DNA of 64,000 nucleotides from Panaeolus papilionaceus (lineage: Eukaryota > Basidiomycota > Agaricomycetes > Agaricales), in the NCBI GenBank assembly GCA_015501605.1, contig JADNRZ010000019.1, forward strand, positions 496,001-560,000, read 5' to 3'. Position numbers and translations under genes: made by a program. Below are positions 23,424 to 35,085 of this stretch, piece by piece; the stretch's first letter is position 1; every line of letters starts with the position of its first letter. The notes beneath the pieces are model-generated. The model saw only the letters and a program-made list of their open reading frames with translations, was not told the origin of the DNA and made no database searches.

Positions 23424-24530
23424 TTGCTCCTCAAAATGAAGAGGACGTGGTAGGAAGAGGTAGGAAGCTTGTCGACGTCGATAGCAAGATGGGAAGAGGG
23501 AAAGAAAGAACCGCCAATCTCGAACCGGGGGATTCCAGACATATCAGCATCGTTTATCCTGGTGTACCGTGCAGCGGACGCATGTGCTCCACTGAAATTG
23601 AGAAGCCAGATGTTTGGTCCCTACTTTATCCAAGAACACGAGGATGCTTCATGGATGATCAGTAAACTTCATCATCGGGATGAGTTTCACTCACACTCGA
23701 GGGCGTCAGAGCTCTCTCATTGACGCCAGAACACCCAGCGTTTCGCCTGATATTCATTTCATATCTCACAAAGGGTGGTGCTGAGCCGAGCATAAATATT
23801 TTGCATTTTGTGCAGCCAGTAATTCTGATAGATTGTCCCCTCGATTGCCTCGAGGCACGTCAATAGCACGTAACGTCTATACTTGCTGTCGACCGTGTAG
23901 TTTTGTGAATAACAATTCCCTTAGGTAATGTGAAAGAAGTGACATAATGAGACCTCATTGAAAAGCTCGGGAAGCCAGAACCCCTACTTGGCAAAGTTGG
24001 ATGGCTGCGTGTCTTCGGTGGTAATCAAAGTCCTATGGCAGGAGTTGTACAGCAAGCTTCAAGCCTTATTATAGATTCGGACTTAGAGTTTTCTTTGCAG
24101 GCTGTATCATGATTTAGCACATGATAGATGTGAAGTTGCCGTCCATGTTTCGTTCAGGCCTGTTACATAGCCATTACTCTAACCGAGTATTAGCTTGCCA
24201 TCAGCTTGCAGATTGGCTGAGTATCGCCAGCGCGTGTCACCAACAAGATGAACCTCAGCCTTTCTCGGCTCAGCCTTGCCCTAAATTAAATAGAGCCTTG
24301 GAAAAATCCAAAAATGATGATCCTCGTGGGCGACGGCTCAGATCCCTGAGCCATGCGTTGTGCAAGGCACGCAGCTGGTACAACTATTACTTGCACCGTC
24401 CTGACACTTTCAATTCTCCGCTTCTCAACCCTCTTCTCACTCTTGTACGGCTTTCACCACTCAATGGCTGTCAAACTTGTGAGTTCATTTCGTGATTGCA
24501 TCTCGTTTCGCTCTGATTGTGTGCCCGAAG
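23424..24530. other. Divergent intergenic region of GTPase genes A and B
   Basis: Shared upstream region of minus-strand gene A and plus-strand gene B. Bases 23840-23990 (for example CTATACTTGCTGTC) resemble 34140-34290, and 24270-24350 (AAATAGAGCCTTGGA, GATGATCCTC) resemble 34660-34720 and 41285-41330. Part of it therefore belongs to a dispersed repeat. Frames at 23447, 23469 and 24121 have no motif. Confidence 0.5.
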
Positions 24531-25877
24531 ATGGGATGGCTGGCGTCCTTATTTCGGCGGGTCCTTCGTCGGAGGAAAGCTGGATTAGAAAGTTCCGTGG
24601 TCAAAGATCGCAACCTGGCTGTACCGAGCAGTAGGTATGTGCTAGTATTTTCTTGTGGAACGCGAAGCTCATGTCCTTATTTATGTTTTTTTTTATTATC
24701 GAAGAAGCCCGGAACTTTTCACGGAAAAGCCACCAGAGGTCACAGACACTCAACCTTCAACGGAACAGGTGCAAGGAATCGAAATTCTTCAGGAGCTTCC
24801 ACAGAATATGTATGTGTAGACGTTTAGGATCTGGAACGCGAATTGATAGTTCTTCGTCTTATGTTTCGATAGGGATGCCAGAGCCAAGGCCGTCCTCCAG
24901 CTATCTGACATTAACCCGCAGAATAAGGGAGCATATGAGGCCGCGTTAGAGGAAATCGACAAGGAGAGTGATATAATCATTGCGTGCGTGTTCCAGCACA
25001 ACTGATCTAAGATTAGTACTAAAGCCATTGATAGTGTGATGGGTGTCACCGGTGCTGGTAAAACTTCGGTAGGAGCACTCCACTCGTAGAATAGACAACT
25101 TAACTAATCCAACCTTTCGACAGTTTATCAAGGCCATCGCTGGCGACAAGGGGCGAGAAGCCGGTCACAATCTGGATGCTGGAACAGATACCGTCAATTG
25201 TGTCAAAATTCCTATCCCAAATACCAAGTCCGGCTTGGTTCTCGTTGATACGCCAGGTTTCGATGACCCTAAGAGAGACAATGGAGAAATTCTGAAAGTA
25301 ATAGCGAAATGGCTCAAGGAATCGTGCGTAACATCTACCATTGCTCCCATTCCTTCTCAGCTAACCCAACGATTTTAACCCTCCTAGATACCAGGGCGGC
25401 AAGCACCTGAATGGAATCGTATATCTTCACCGTATCACTGATATCCGGTTTGACTCTGGCTCCTCCACGACCCTCACGCTCTTCAAACACCTTTGCGGAG
25501 GTGAAGTATTCGACAAGATATCCTTCACGACAACCAAATGGAATGACGTTCGTCCCGATTTGAAGGCTGATCACGAAACTAAAGAAAAAAATCTCAAGAA
25601 AGATCAATGGGGCGTTTTCATGGCCAAGGGGTCAATCACCAGCCGGTTCGACTCCACCACCGACGAATTGGCAGTGCAGACGGCGAAAAAAACTGTTCTC
25701 GCTCTGCTAAATGGCACGACTACAAAACTGGTGACGCAAATACAGAAGGAGATGGTCGATCAGAGAAAGCCGATTTATAAAACTGAAGCAGGAAAATATG
25801 CGTTTACAACAGAGCAGCGTATAAAGGAGCAATTGTTCCAGCTTAACAACATGCTCGTTACGGATTCGTCCGCTTGA
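24531..25877 (+). CDS. G-domain P-loop GTPase-like protein B
   Basis: Six exons: 24531-24634, 24705-24809, 24873-24983, 25035-25068 (34 nt), 25124-25323 and 25388-25877. Total 1,044 nt, 347 residues. The N-terminus is basic (MGWLASLFRRVLRRRK), then a Pro/Glu-rich linker. G1 (V-MGVTGAGKTS) sits alone in the 34-nt exon. FIKAIAGDK starts the 200-nt exon, which carries G3 LVDTPGFDD. The last exon carries NGIVYLHRITDIRFD, CGGEVFDKISFTTTKWNDV, KGSITSRFDSTT and TEAGKYAFTTEQ. Exons 3-5 (111, 34, 200 nt) match gene A in length. Gene D at 50.3 kb is its closest relative, and their 3' flanks also align. Function is unknown beyond probable GTP binding. The second exon could contain one more short intron. 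Confidence 0.8.
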
Positions 25878-26440
25878 CTTGGAATCCACTAGTTCCATTT
25901 ATTCCCGTACATTATATTTATTCTCGTTGGCTGATTGTATAGTCATCTCATTTGTAATATCGGCTTCATGAGCTTGGACCGGTATGTAGGATGTGACGCA
26001 AAATCTGAAGGGTGGGGATCAAGTAACCCTGACAGACAGGTATAGAAATTGACACGCACTTGATAGTATAAATTTATTGCGATGCCCGTGTTACTCCCTT
26101 TGCTCTAATCACCTTGACAGGCAACAGAGAATTGACAACGGGATCGAATATTAAACGCCGAACCATCCTCGAGGCCCGATCAACTCATGGACAAAGACCG
26201 ATTGCGCAAAATCTATGCATCTATAACATGCCATCATGATAAGAGGATTAATTGTCAACACTCCCGGCGCACGCTTGGGCCTTCAGGCCTCATTCCCTGA
26301 CTCACAGAGCGACCGAACACTCAGGAAGCTCATCAAAACCAAACGACAAGCCGCAGCTTCGAAGCCACCGTGTTAAAGGTATGGAAGCACTCTCTAGCGT
26401 GTTGGCCCTGCTAACGGCCAAGTTGTTCCAACACATCATT
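25878..26440. other. Duplicated 3' flank of gene B
   Basis: No gene. The sequence from about 25920 to 26430 aligns with the 3' flank of gene D (about 51660-52180). Shared blocks include GAGAATTGACAACGGGAT, CCATCATGATAAGAGGAT and CCTCGAGGCCCGATCA. Noncoding similarity this long shows that gene B plus flank and gene D plus flank come from one segmental duplication. Confidence 0.7.
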
Positions 26441-26814
26441 GCAGACGCAAACTTTGGTAGAGTTTATCTCGCTACAACAAAATGGAACAATGTTAGCCCG
26501 GGATACCTTGACAAATTAGAAGCGAAGGAACAAGATTTCAGGAGGAACCAAGGTGGGCACCTCATTAGCGAAGGCTCATCACGAGCCGTTTTGACTCGAG
26601 CACCGAGGACTCCGCCAGGAAGACAGCCTTAGGCACGATTGAAGATCTTATCGCACGTAATGGCGACAAAAAATTTGTCACAAAAATTCAGCACGGGATG
26701 GTGGATACGGGGAAGAAGGTCCATCAAACAAGCGCTGGAAAGTATGCATTCACATTCGAGGAACGGAGCAAAGCCCAGCTGTTCGACCTACGTAGCACTG
26801 TCACACAAAGTTAA
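26441..26814 (+). pseudogene. G-domain pseudogene C (related to F)
   Basis: Only the 3' exon remains. It starts with D-A-N-F-G-R-V-Y-L-A-T-T-K-W-N-N-V, close to gene F (E-A-N-F-G-R-V-C-L-V-T-T-N-W-N-D-V). At about 26574 one base is missing relative to F (GAAGGCTC versus AAAGGTCTC). This shifts the frame just before the I-T-S-R-F-D motif and ends it at 26632. In the other frame the rest is recognisable to the TAA at 26814, including S-A-G-K-Y-A-F-T-F-E-E. P-loop, G3 and upstream exons are absent. Confidence 0.8.
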
Positions 26815-26940
26815 GGGTTTCCGACAACCCCGGTACTTTCCAAGTACTTTCAACCTATCATTTAAATACCTAAATCATTGGTCAGAATTCGTTCAATAAT
26901 ACCCTCTTTGCGCAGTTGGATATGCTAATGAATGGTTAGT

Positions 26941-27164
26941 TGGAAACCGACACAGTTATGTGTCGGAAACACTAGCTTTTAGACTCACACAATAAGTAAA
27001 CAGAATCAACGTATGGATTGATCTGTATGTAACGAAGTGTATACACAAGTGAAGATGAAAGTGTGTGTGAGAGAAAGAGAGAAGTGAAGTCTACACGACG
27101 AGATGACACGCTCTTATATAGCGTGAGCGTGTCATATGTGACAGTTGTAATACCTAGGATTACA
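26941..27164 (-). repeat. 3' LTR of the chromovirus
   Basis: 224 bp, five differences from the other LTR. In four of the five this copy keeps CG where the 5' copy has CA or TG. Confidence 0.93.
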
Positions 27165-30100
27165 CTCTCCCCTACTCTAAAAAAGAAAATGGCAATGGGA
27201 AAAGAAATAACGAAGTAAAAAAAAAAAAGGGGAGAGCGCATTAAAGAGCAACGATGCGGGTGCGTCAACCATACAAGCTACCGTCACTCGTGCGATCGAA
27301 GGTAAAAATAAGTAGTAATCTATCAGTATTGAAAGAGTCCGTTTGAGAGAGCAAAAAAAGAAACAAAAGGAAAAAAAAACAGAGAGAAATAAAGATCATT
27401 TCCTGCGTGTGCCACGGTGTCGAGTCTTCTTCAGTGCCAGCCATTTGTCCAGCGCCTCGGTGTCCTTTAACTCGGAAGTTGGTAGCCAGCGTTCTTCTTC
27501 AGGGCCCTCGCCTTGCCACCTCACGCGATACTGCATGCCCTTGCCACGTCTTCGTTCGTCGATAATTTCATCGATGAAAAACTCCTCTTCTCCGCAATCA
27601 TTTATAATGGGGTCAGGTCGTTTCGTTGCACGAGAGGGGAAAAGGTCATCATCGTTGGCGTGCCAAGGGTGTATTTGAGAGAAGTGGAATACAGGGAAAG
27701 TCCGAGGAGCGTTTGGCATGTGTAGGGTGACCGTTGACTTGTCGTTATCGACATGTGTGATGGTGTAGGGACCATCATGTCGGGGGACGAATTTGGTAGT
27801 CAGTCGACGTGATTCACCCTTGTAGTCGTTACGCCAGTTGTCGGATTTCAATTTGATTTTATTGCCGACCTTATAGTTGACTTTTCCTAGATCACGGTGT
27901 TTGTTAGCTTGGTTAGCTTGCTTTATCTTTGCACTTAGTAGGTTGTCTTTCACCTCCTCAACATCGAGGATCATTTTGTCCACAAATTCCTTAGCATCAA
28001 AATTCAGAGCTGTGGAAGGTTCAGTAGCCACGAAGGGTGGTCAGGTCCGTGGGCTCATGCCCATGCGCAGTTGAAAAGGAGAAAACCCCGTGGATTTGTT
28101 CACAGTGTTCATGAGGTGAAAACGGACGATAGGGAGTGAACCTGCCCATCCACGCTGTTGGTGATCCACGTAGTAGCGAAGCATCTGTATCATGGTCTTG
28201 TTAGTCCGTTCGCTTGAACCGTTGGATTGGGGGTGATAAGCCGAGGATAAATTCCGAGAGATGCCGAGGTATTCGTTGAGTTTGGCCCAGAAGCGTGAAA
28301 CAAAGAGCTTGTCCCTGTCGGACACGATTGACAGTGGTAAGCCATTCTCACAGTACCAATTATCAAAAAACAACTTAGCAACTGTGCGTGCAGACGAGTT
28401 CTGCTTGCAGGGAATCAGACGAATATCGCTACCCAAGTGATCTGTGATCGTCAGGATTGTGTCAAATCCGTTGTCCTCAATCAGTGGTCCGACGAAGTCC
28501 ATTGCTATATCCTCCAAGCGACCATCTGGTACTGGCAATGGGTGTAAGGGGTCCGACATTGGTGCGGGATGTTGAGCCTTTATATCGTTGACAGTTGGGA
28601 CAGGAGGGGATATAAATCTTCTCAAGGGAGGACCTCATGTTAGGCCAGAAAAATGAGGATTGGAGGACTGCATAAGATTTGTCAGTGCCCATGTGTCCTA
28701 GATAGTCATGAGCCATTTGGAACAGAGTCTCGCGTATGTCGGCTATGTTGGGGACGACCAGTCGATCCTTGTAAAACCATAAACCATCAACGCATCTGAT
28801 GTTTGGCATGCCCAGCTGAGCAGAAAGCAGCAATTGAAACCACTTATCAGAATTGTAACCATCAATGAGGCGCTTTTTGAGTGTTCCATCAATAGAAATT
28901 TCGAGTGTCTGACCGGCTAGGGAACAGACAGATTGTTGGAGGGGGACAATTTTGCGGAGAGCACAAGCAAGCGCACGCATGGGTACCATTGAGAGGTCAT
29001 CCATGTTCGAATTTTCGTCATCTTTGCCATCATCAGGGCAAAAGGAGTAGGGATGTTTAGCAGAGGACTCAGTGTGATAGAGAGCAGTGTCGTCTATGGA
29101 CGGGCGACGGGATAAGGCATCTGCAGCCAAGTTTGCATTGCCAGGGACATAAATGATCTTGAAGTCGTATTGGCTGAGGTCTTCCATCCAACGCAACTGT
29201 CGACGGGAGAGGTTTTTCTGCTTGTGGAAATTCTCCAATGTTTTGTGATCTGTATAGACCAGGAACAGATGTCCTATCAAATCCGGGCGCCATTTTTTCA
29301 ACGCCTTTACTATAGAAAGCAGCTCTTTTTCATGTACAGGGTAGTTCAACTCCGCACCTTTGAAAGTCCTAGATTCGAAGGCAACAGGGCGAGACGTCTT
29401 CCAAGTGGGTCCAAAAGATAGCATAGCACCTGAAGCCGTTTCGCTGGCATCCGTAGTCACATAGATCTTGTTTTCAGGCATGGATGTGTAGTCAATAACA
29501 GTGAGGCATTCTCGGCTGATGATGAGATCCTTGATTGCCTGGAAGGCGATCGCATGTTTGTGACTGAAGGGCGGGAAATGTTTGTCTGCATCTTTGCTGA
29601 CAAGGTCAGCCCACACGGCAGTGTGCCTAGCAAGATGAGGAAGGTAGTCGCTCAGGTATCGAGTAAGGCCCAGGAAGGAGCGTGCCTGTTTTGCAGAAGT
29701 TGGAGCAGGCCACGACAGGACCTTGTCAACCTTTTTGTTGCATGCTTGAATGCCGTTTGCTGAAATGCGGTGTCCCAAGAAATTGATTTCTGTATTGAAC
29801 AGTGATGTTTTATTTGGGTTGAGAAACAGTTTGTTGGTCCTAAATTTAGTCAGAATTTTACGGGCATGACTCTCCAGTTCGTCGAGAGAGTGGGCAGAGG
29901 AGGCAACATCATCAAGGTATAACCAACAGATGTCACCAACTTCTTCATGTAACGCATTGGCCACACGGCGTTGATGAATGGCAGGGGCGTTCTTTATTCC
30001 CATCGGCATCACAACCCATTCAAATAACCCAAAAGGTGTTGTGACCACTGTTAGATGAATGTCGTCCTCCTTCATTTTAGTCTGGAAAAAAGAATTTGTC

Positions 30101-32098
30101 ATATCAATAGCAGAGAAGAACCTTCCTCTAGCCAGACCAGCCAACAAGTCATCAATTCTGGGTAAAGGATACGCATCTGTAATTGTATTATCATTCAATG
30201 GACGATAGTCGTTCACCCAGCGGGGGTCGTCTTTAGGGTCTTTTTTTGAGATCAGAATTGCAGGACATGCAACATCTGAATCTGATGGCCTCATACGCCC
30301 CATGGAGACATGTTCGTCAATTTGTTTTCTGAAGTGCCCAAGTGTACTGGCATTTCGCACTGGGTACGTTTTTGTTGTGAAACGTTTTGCAGGATCTTTC
30401 AACTTTATTTCAGCGCAATAGTCGTCATTGAGGAAGTCTGCATGAGGTATTGGTCCAAAGACATCGGAAAACTCTGTCTTCAATCGCTTGTCATGATCAA
30501 TTAGTTCTTGCTGAAATTCAAGGCTCGAGATAGTCGCAGATACAGAGGCAATAAGATTCACAGGTAAGTAGTCGTCTTCCACTGGTCTACGTTTATTCTT
30601 CTCCTTGAGCTCATTGATCACGTTCTTTTTAGCCACTTTTAGTTCGTGCCTCTTCTGTCTGATAGATTTCTTGAGTGCTTTCGGAATTTTCTTTGGAGGA
30701 TTCAATAAATTATAATTATCACAATCCTTAACAGTGCACAAGCACAATTCATGGTCAACAACAATTTTATTTGAGCTCAGAAAAGGAAGTCCAAGGATGA
30801 TTGGGTAGCACAAGGAAGGAGCAACAATTGCTTGAACAGGACGTGAATGAAAGACAGAGTCAGGGGAGGAAAGTTTTAAAATAACAAATGTGTCCAAACG
30901 ATGCTTCTTTTTCGATGACGGTAACGCAAGGTCGACGGAGATTGGTTTTCGCAGGGGGAAAGTCTTCATCTTTGCACGTTCTACAAGATCAGCTTGAATG
31001 AGCACGATGCTTGCACCATTGTCAATAAGTGCTTTTACTTTCAAAGGAAAGTCAGTATTTTCATGAACGAAAGCATTCCAAATGAGAAGCTTAGAGTTTA
31101 TGGGTAAACTCACATAAGACTCATTGGCATCTTCGCCTGATGAACCAGTCTCATTACCGACAGCTGCATGGGCAGCCTTGGATGCGTCAGAATCCATTTC
31201 ATTTTCGGAAACAGTTTTGATGGATGCTCCAGAGTCATCTCCAGAGTCGGCGTCAACAGCAGCAGCTTTGCCTTTTTTCGAAGAAGATGCGGGAGCGGAA
31301 TCTTTCTTGTCATCACGCTCAGGTTTCCGGCCTGGCTTTCCTACAGCATCGGAACGAGATGTGATCGTCTTATAAGCCGAACCGTTAGGGTAGCCGTTGG
31401 GACAAGCATTGTAGCCATGAGCCTGGTTGAATCGTCGACATTTGAAGCAACCATGGTAAGTCTTCAATAGAGACCTTTCTGTATCAGTCAAAGGTGGGAC
31501 ACGCATCTGCGAAGAGGAAGAGGAAGAAGCTTTGGCCTTAAAAGACCTGGAACCACTATTGTGCTTCTTTCTGGTGGCTTTGTGAAAATGTTCCATTTCC
31601 TCGAGAACACATTTCTTCTGGTTTCGAACACGCTTGTCGACAGTAGCAAACGCATCAATCCAAGTCGAAAAAAGGATGTTGGGGACAGAGACAGTCGTAA
31701 CAGCTTTACATTCATCCCTGAGATCTCAAGTCATTGCACTATACAATTGCTCCTTGAGAGCATCGTCATTCATATGAGATGCGGTGTTCTTGAGCAGGAT
31801 GTTTTTCGCCTGGAGCCCTTTAGCCCAAGCATGGAAAGTCGTGTTAACGCCAGAGGTCGAAGACTCCTTCTTCGGATCATATTCTGGCATTTTCGAAGCG
31901 AGGATCTTTTCTTTAAGATCAGTTGCCCAGTCCGGTTTCAGATAGACTTTGTGAATCTTAGCCATGAAAGCTGTGAAGGTCATAGCGACCAAATTGTCAT
32001 GTTCCGTCTCGATCCAGTTAACGATGTGGTCATCCTTAAAACCGCAAAGGATCATTTTGACCTTATCGGCAGCAGTGATAGACGGGCGATGATCAAAG

Positions 32099-32222
32099 TG
32101 TTGTAATTCGGTATTTCCGTATTAGGTAGTCACCCCAGAATCCCCAAATCGGGGTATTCCGTTACATAATATACCAAGTTGAACTTCACTCTTACCATCG
32201 TGTATCGTCGTATATCACAAAA
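32099..32222 (+). repeat. TRIM left terminal repeat
   Basis: 124 bp, identical by eye to 32929-33052. Confidence 0.9.
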
Positions 32223-32238
32223 GGTTATGGGCCCCGAG
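32223..32238 (+). promoter_or_regulatory. Putative half-tRNA-iMet primer binding site of the TRIM
   Basis: GGTTATGGGCCCCGAG begins at the first base after the left repeat. It is complementary to an initiator tRNA anticodon arm containing GGGCCCATAACC. This assignment rests on family knowledge of copia-type priming, not on the tRNA gene, which is not in the window. Confidence 0.55.
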
Positions 32239-32928
32239 CTACATTAATCTGTGTCTGCTTGCACATCCACTGGGGATATTTCATTGCTTGCTCACTACCT
32301 GCTTCACTGTCAATTATTACATCAGCAAAATAACTGTTATCTATGGTTGGAAGCCTCGTATAACCACCACTTTGCTCTTGCTAGCTGCCAGCTAAGCAGT
32401 TCAATTCACCACCACTTTCTTTATTTCCTCATTCATTTCATTCCCTGTCCTTATTCCTGGCATCACCACTATCACTATCATTAACATTGATTCTGCACCA
32501 CCACCACTATGTTATCTGGAAGTCCTTGGATGGCTACACCTACTACTTCAAGTTGGACCAGAGGGTGTTATTGGAGAAGTTGATGGAAGGATATGTTTGC
32601 TTGTAAAGGGTTAGAGGAGGCATTTGAGATGAAGAAGAAGATATAGAAGGGAAAGCTAAGATTGGTTAAGTCTTGATTTATTCCATCTCTCTTTTATCAT
32701 TGGTTTGGTAGACTTATGGTATCTATTGATGGCTCTGGCAGATGTTGGCCATTTTAGTTCTGTAGTTTTCTTTCTTAATTTCCTTTGCCATCCTCTTCCC
32801 CTTCACGAAGCATCATCCTTTCCTTAATTACCTGGATTTATTTTTCTTTTGCATTCTCATTTATTTTTTCTCCTTGTTTACCTGTTTTTACAGTTACTTT
32901 AGATTGGAGATTCTGGTTTGAGAGGGTG

Positions 32929-33052
32929 TGTTGTAATTCGGTATTTCCGTATTAGGTAGTCACCCCAGAATCCCCAAATCGGGGTATTCCGTTACATAAT
33001 ATACCAAGTTGAACTTCACTCTTACCATCGTGTATCGTCGTATATCACAAAA
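32929..33052 (+). repeat. TRIM right terminal repeat
   Basis: 124 bp, identical by eye to 32099-32222. Followed by CAAAG. Confidence 0.9.
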
Positions 33053-33716
33053 CAAAGAAGTTAGTGCAGGCGAGTTCGAATTTTCAAGCGACAGCAGGGG
33101 TGAGCTCACCAGCAGTAAGAACAGGAGCATGTTTAACAACAGGACGTTTGACTTGAGTGTATTTTGAAGGCATGTTGACAGTAGTAGGCAGGATATATGT
33201 GGTAAAGGAAGAACCAGAAGACGATGAAGACAGTGGGCTGGAGGGAGCGGGAGTGAGCGGACTAGATGGTAGAGGAACAGCTTCCGGAACAATAAGACCA
33301 TGAAGACGAGAAGAGCGCCTAGTTGGGGAGCTAGGAGTTTGTTTATTTTTTCTTGGCACTACTGAATTTCAATAATGCTGCGTCAATCAAATTAAGCACA
33401 TATATTTGACCTGGATATTCTTACTTGAAGAATCCTTATATGGTTTATAGCGGGTAGAGCAGGATGAGACAATTTGAGCAGTTTGAGCAGTTTGAGCAGG
33501 AATTCTAAGACGTATTAAGTCAATAATGACTAGAAGACAATGAGACAATAGAGCGGAAAAGGCTGAAAGACAGTAGACCGTTGAGACGAGTACTTTAAAC
33601 GTACAAGTCAGACAGAATATTTTAGCAAATTTCTTTGCTAAGCGATTTGTTTGTAAAGCGTTTTGGTAAAACGTTTTGTTCGTACGAAGATGTACGTTGA
33701 AATGTTTAAAAAAAAG

Positions 33717-33940
33717 TGGAAACCGACACAGTTATGTGTCAGAAACACTAGCTTTTAGACTCACACAATAAGTAAACAGAATCAACGTATGGATTGATCT
33801 GTATGTAACAAAGTGTATACACAAGTGAAGATGAAAGTATGTGTGAGAGAAAGAGAGAAGTGAAGTCTACACAACGAGATGACACGCTCTTATATAGCGT
33901 GAGTGTGTCATATGTGACAGTTGTAATACCTAGGATTACA
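33717..33940 (-). repeat. 5' LTR of the chromovirus
   Basis: 224 bp. Relative to the 3' LTR it has five transitions, all toward A or T on the plus strand, four of them at CpG. Followed by the TTAGT duplication at 33941. Confidence 0.93.
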
Positions 33941-33945
33941 TTAGT

Positions 33946-35085
33946 CTCGGTTCCATTTAGTCAGCAAGTTGAAACAACAAACACAACGTCCTCTTGAGAT
34001 CGCAGACTCTATCCCAGAGCTCGAACACAGAGGCACCCGAAAGGGTAACTCACAGGAGAATAGGAAGACTGAGACTAGGCAGTGGCATGATGGGAAGAGG
34101 GACCCTTTTCTCATACCCATCTGATTATGGTAGGGGCTTCGCCATGCCTTAGGGCATGTCAGTAGCATGTAACTTCTATACTTGCTGTCAACCGGCACTG
34201 TGTCGTCTTCTGAATTACAAATTCCCAAGATAATGCGAAAGAACAGACATACTGAGAAATGCTTATGGAAAAGTTTGGTAAGATGGTTTTTTTAAGCAAG
34301 GTTGAACAGATGTGCAGTGAAACCTTTCAAGTTGTTCAGGTTGGTCAGCATCCGCGATGTGGCGAAGACTCATCATAGGAATAAGATTGTTCGAGTGATG
34401 GCTGAGCGCTGAGCAGTGGCTCTTGACAAAAATTGCCAAACTGCTCCACCTTCGCCCTTCACCTTCATTCCTTCGCTGCTCCCTCATCGTCAACCATTGG
34501 TCGTGTCCACAAGGACATTTTCATTGAAGGAACAAGAACGATATCTTATAGTAGGTTTCATTTTGCCCTAGCTTGTGTTGTATGGCGTGAACTGGAATGA
34601 GGTGAGGAACATGAAGACAAGGTGCCAGTGATGATCAGTGTTACTACTCATTTCACTGCACTAAATCAATAGCCTTGGAAGTATCCAAGGGTGATGATCC
34701 TCAAGCTCCCTTGTGCCACTGAGTGGGGCTGAGACAATGGTTCAACTTGCATGGAAAAAAGGCCATCAATAAATATGTTGAAAAATGTGACTCTGATTGC
34801 AGGTCAACATCGTTACTTTTACCCTTTTGTTATCTGACGCTTTCCCAGAAGTTCTCACTCTCCCTGGAGTACCTTAGAGACTCCCTAGGGAGTCTGTACA
34901 GAGTCTCCAGGGACTTGCTATGGAGGACAGTTATTGAGTTTTGCAACAGACGATGTATTGTAAATTACAAAACTGGATACAATTCACACAGGAAGCATAC
35001 AGGGTGGGACTCTGTTGTGATTACAATGTATTTTTCAAAAGTTGCCTATTGTAATTACAATAGATATTGCAAAACTCCAGCCACA
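33946..35085. repeat. Dispersed noncoding repeat copy plus palindromes
   Basis: No supported gene. Bases about 34365-34850 align with 40980-41503 (shared TGAGCGCTGAGCAGTGGCTC, GAACTGGAATGAGGTGAGG and GACTCTGATTGCAGGTC). This copy lacks about 35 bp present at 41368-41405 and carries TG/CA at many sites where the other has CG. Bases 34140-34290 resemble the upstream region of GTPase gene B. Two perfect 18-bp palindromes lie at 34878-34895 (AGACTCCCTAGGGAGTCT) and 35046-35063 (CTATTGTAATTACAATAG). The first is enclosed by a wider imperfect inverted repeat (TCCCTGGAG with CTCCAGGGA). The 131-codon frame at 34723 crosses repeat sequence and is not called. Confidence 0.65.

Larger units (their letters stand above)
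32099..33052 (+). mobile_element. TRIM (miniature LTR retrotransposon), nested
   Basis: 954 bp with two 124-bp direct repeats (32099-32222 and 32929-33052), beginning TGTTGTAATTCGG and ending TATATCACAAAA, that read identical. The 5-bp duplication CAAAG lies at 32094-32098 and 33053-33057. The 706-bp interior encodes nothing. Directly after the left repeat comes GGTTATGGGCCCCGAG, complementary to the anticodon arm of an initiator tRNA-Met, the half-tRNA primer type known from copia elements. A purine-rich GAGAGGGTG precedes the right repeat. Identical repeats inside an old, decayed host element indicate recent movement, which needs enzymes supplied by another copia-type element elsewhere. Confidence 0.88.
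27396..33359 (-). pseudogene. Chromovirus gag-pol polyprotein, disrupted
   Basis: Reading starts at 33359 (MPRKNKQTPSSPTRRSSRLHG). After removal of the nested TRIM and one CAAAG copy, it continues in frame through gag (KVKMILCGF, HAWAKGLQAKNIL), knuckle C-F-K-C-R-R-F-N-Q-A-H-G-Y-N-A-C, protease (A-L-I-D-N-G-A-S), RT (YPLPRIDDLLAGL, WLYLDDVASSAHS), RNase H (IYVTTDASETASGAMLSFG), integrase zinc motif (HDYLGHMG, CPNCQRYKGS), integrase core (AMDFVGPL, IVSDRDKLF, SAYHPQSNGSSERTNK) and chromodomain (FFIDEIIDERRRGKGMQYRV, RWQGEGPEEERWLP). Breaks are TGA at 33084-33086, 31726-31728 and 28041-28043, each one C-to-T step from CGA, plus a one-base frameshift near 28560-28600 within integrase. Ancestral function is clear, but the present copy cannot make a full polyprotein. 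Confidence 0.9.
26941..33940 (-). mobile_element. Ty3/Gypsy chromovirus, decayed, with nested TRIM
   Basis: A 7,000-bp LTR retrotransposon on the minus strand. Both LTRs are 224 bp, begin TGGAAACCGACACAG and end CTAGGATTACA. The 5-bp duplication TTAGT flanks it exactly (26936-26940 and 33941-33945). The internal frame encodes gag, CCHC-type knuckle, protease, reverse transcriptase, RNase H, integrase and a C-terminal chromodomain, in that order, which defines a chromovirus. A polypurine run (AGTAGGGGAGAG) abuts the 3' LTR. No tRNA primer site beginning TGG was seen next to the 5' LTR, so self-priming as in Tf1 relatives is possible but unproven. A 954-bp TRIM (32099-33052) splits gag. Three TGA stops and one frameshift make it non-autonomous. 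Confidence 0.92.

Noticed and set aside
28556..28600. Programmed frameshift in chromovirus integrase
   Set aside because: The shift falls inside the integrase domain of an element that also has three nonsense codons. A decay indel is the simpler reading.
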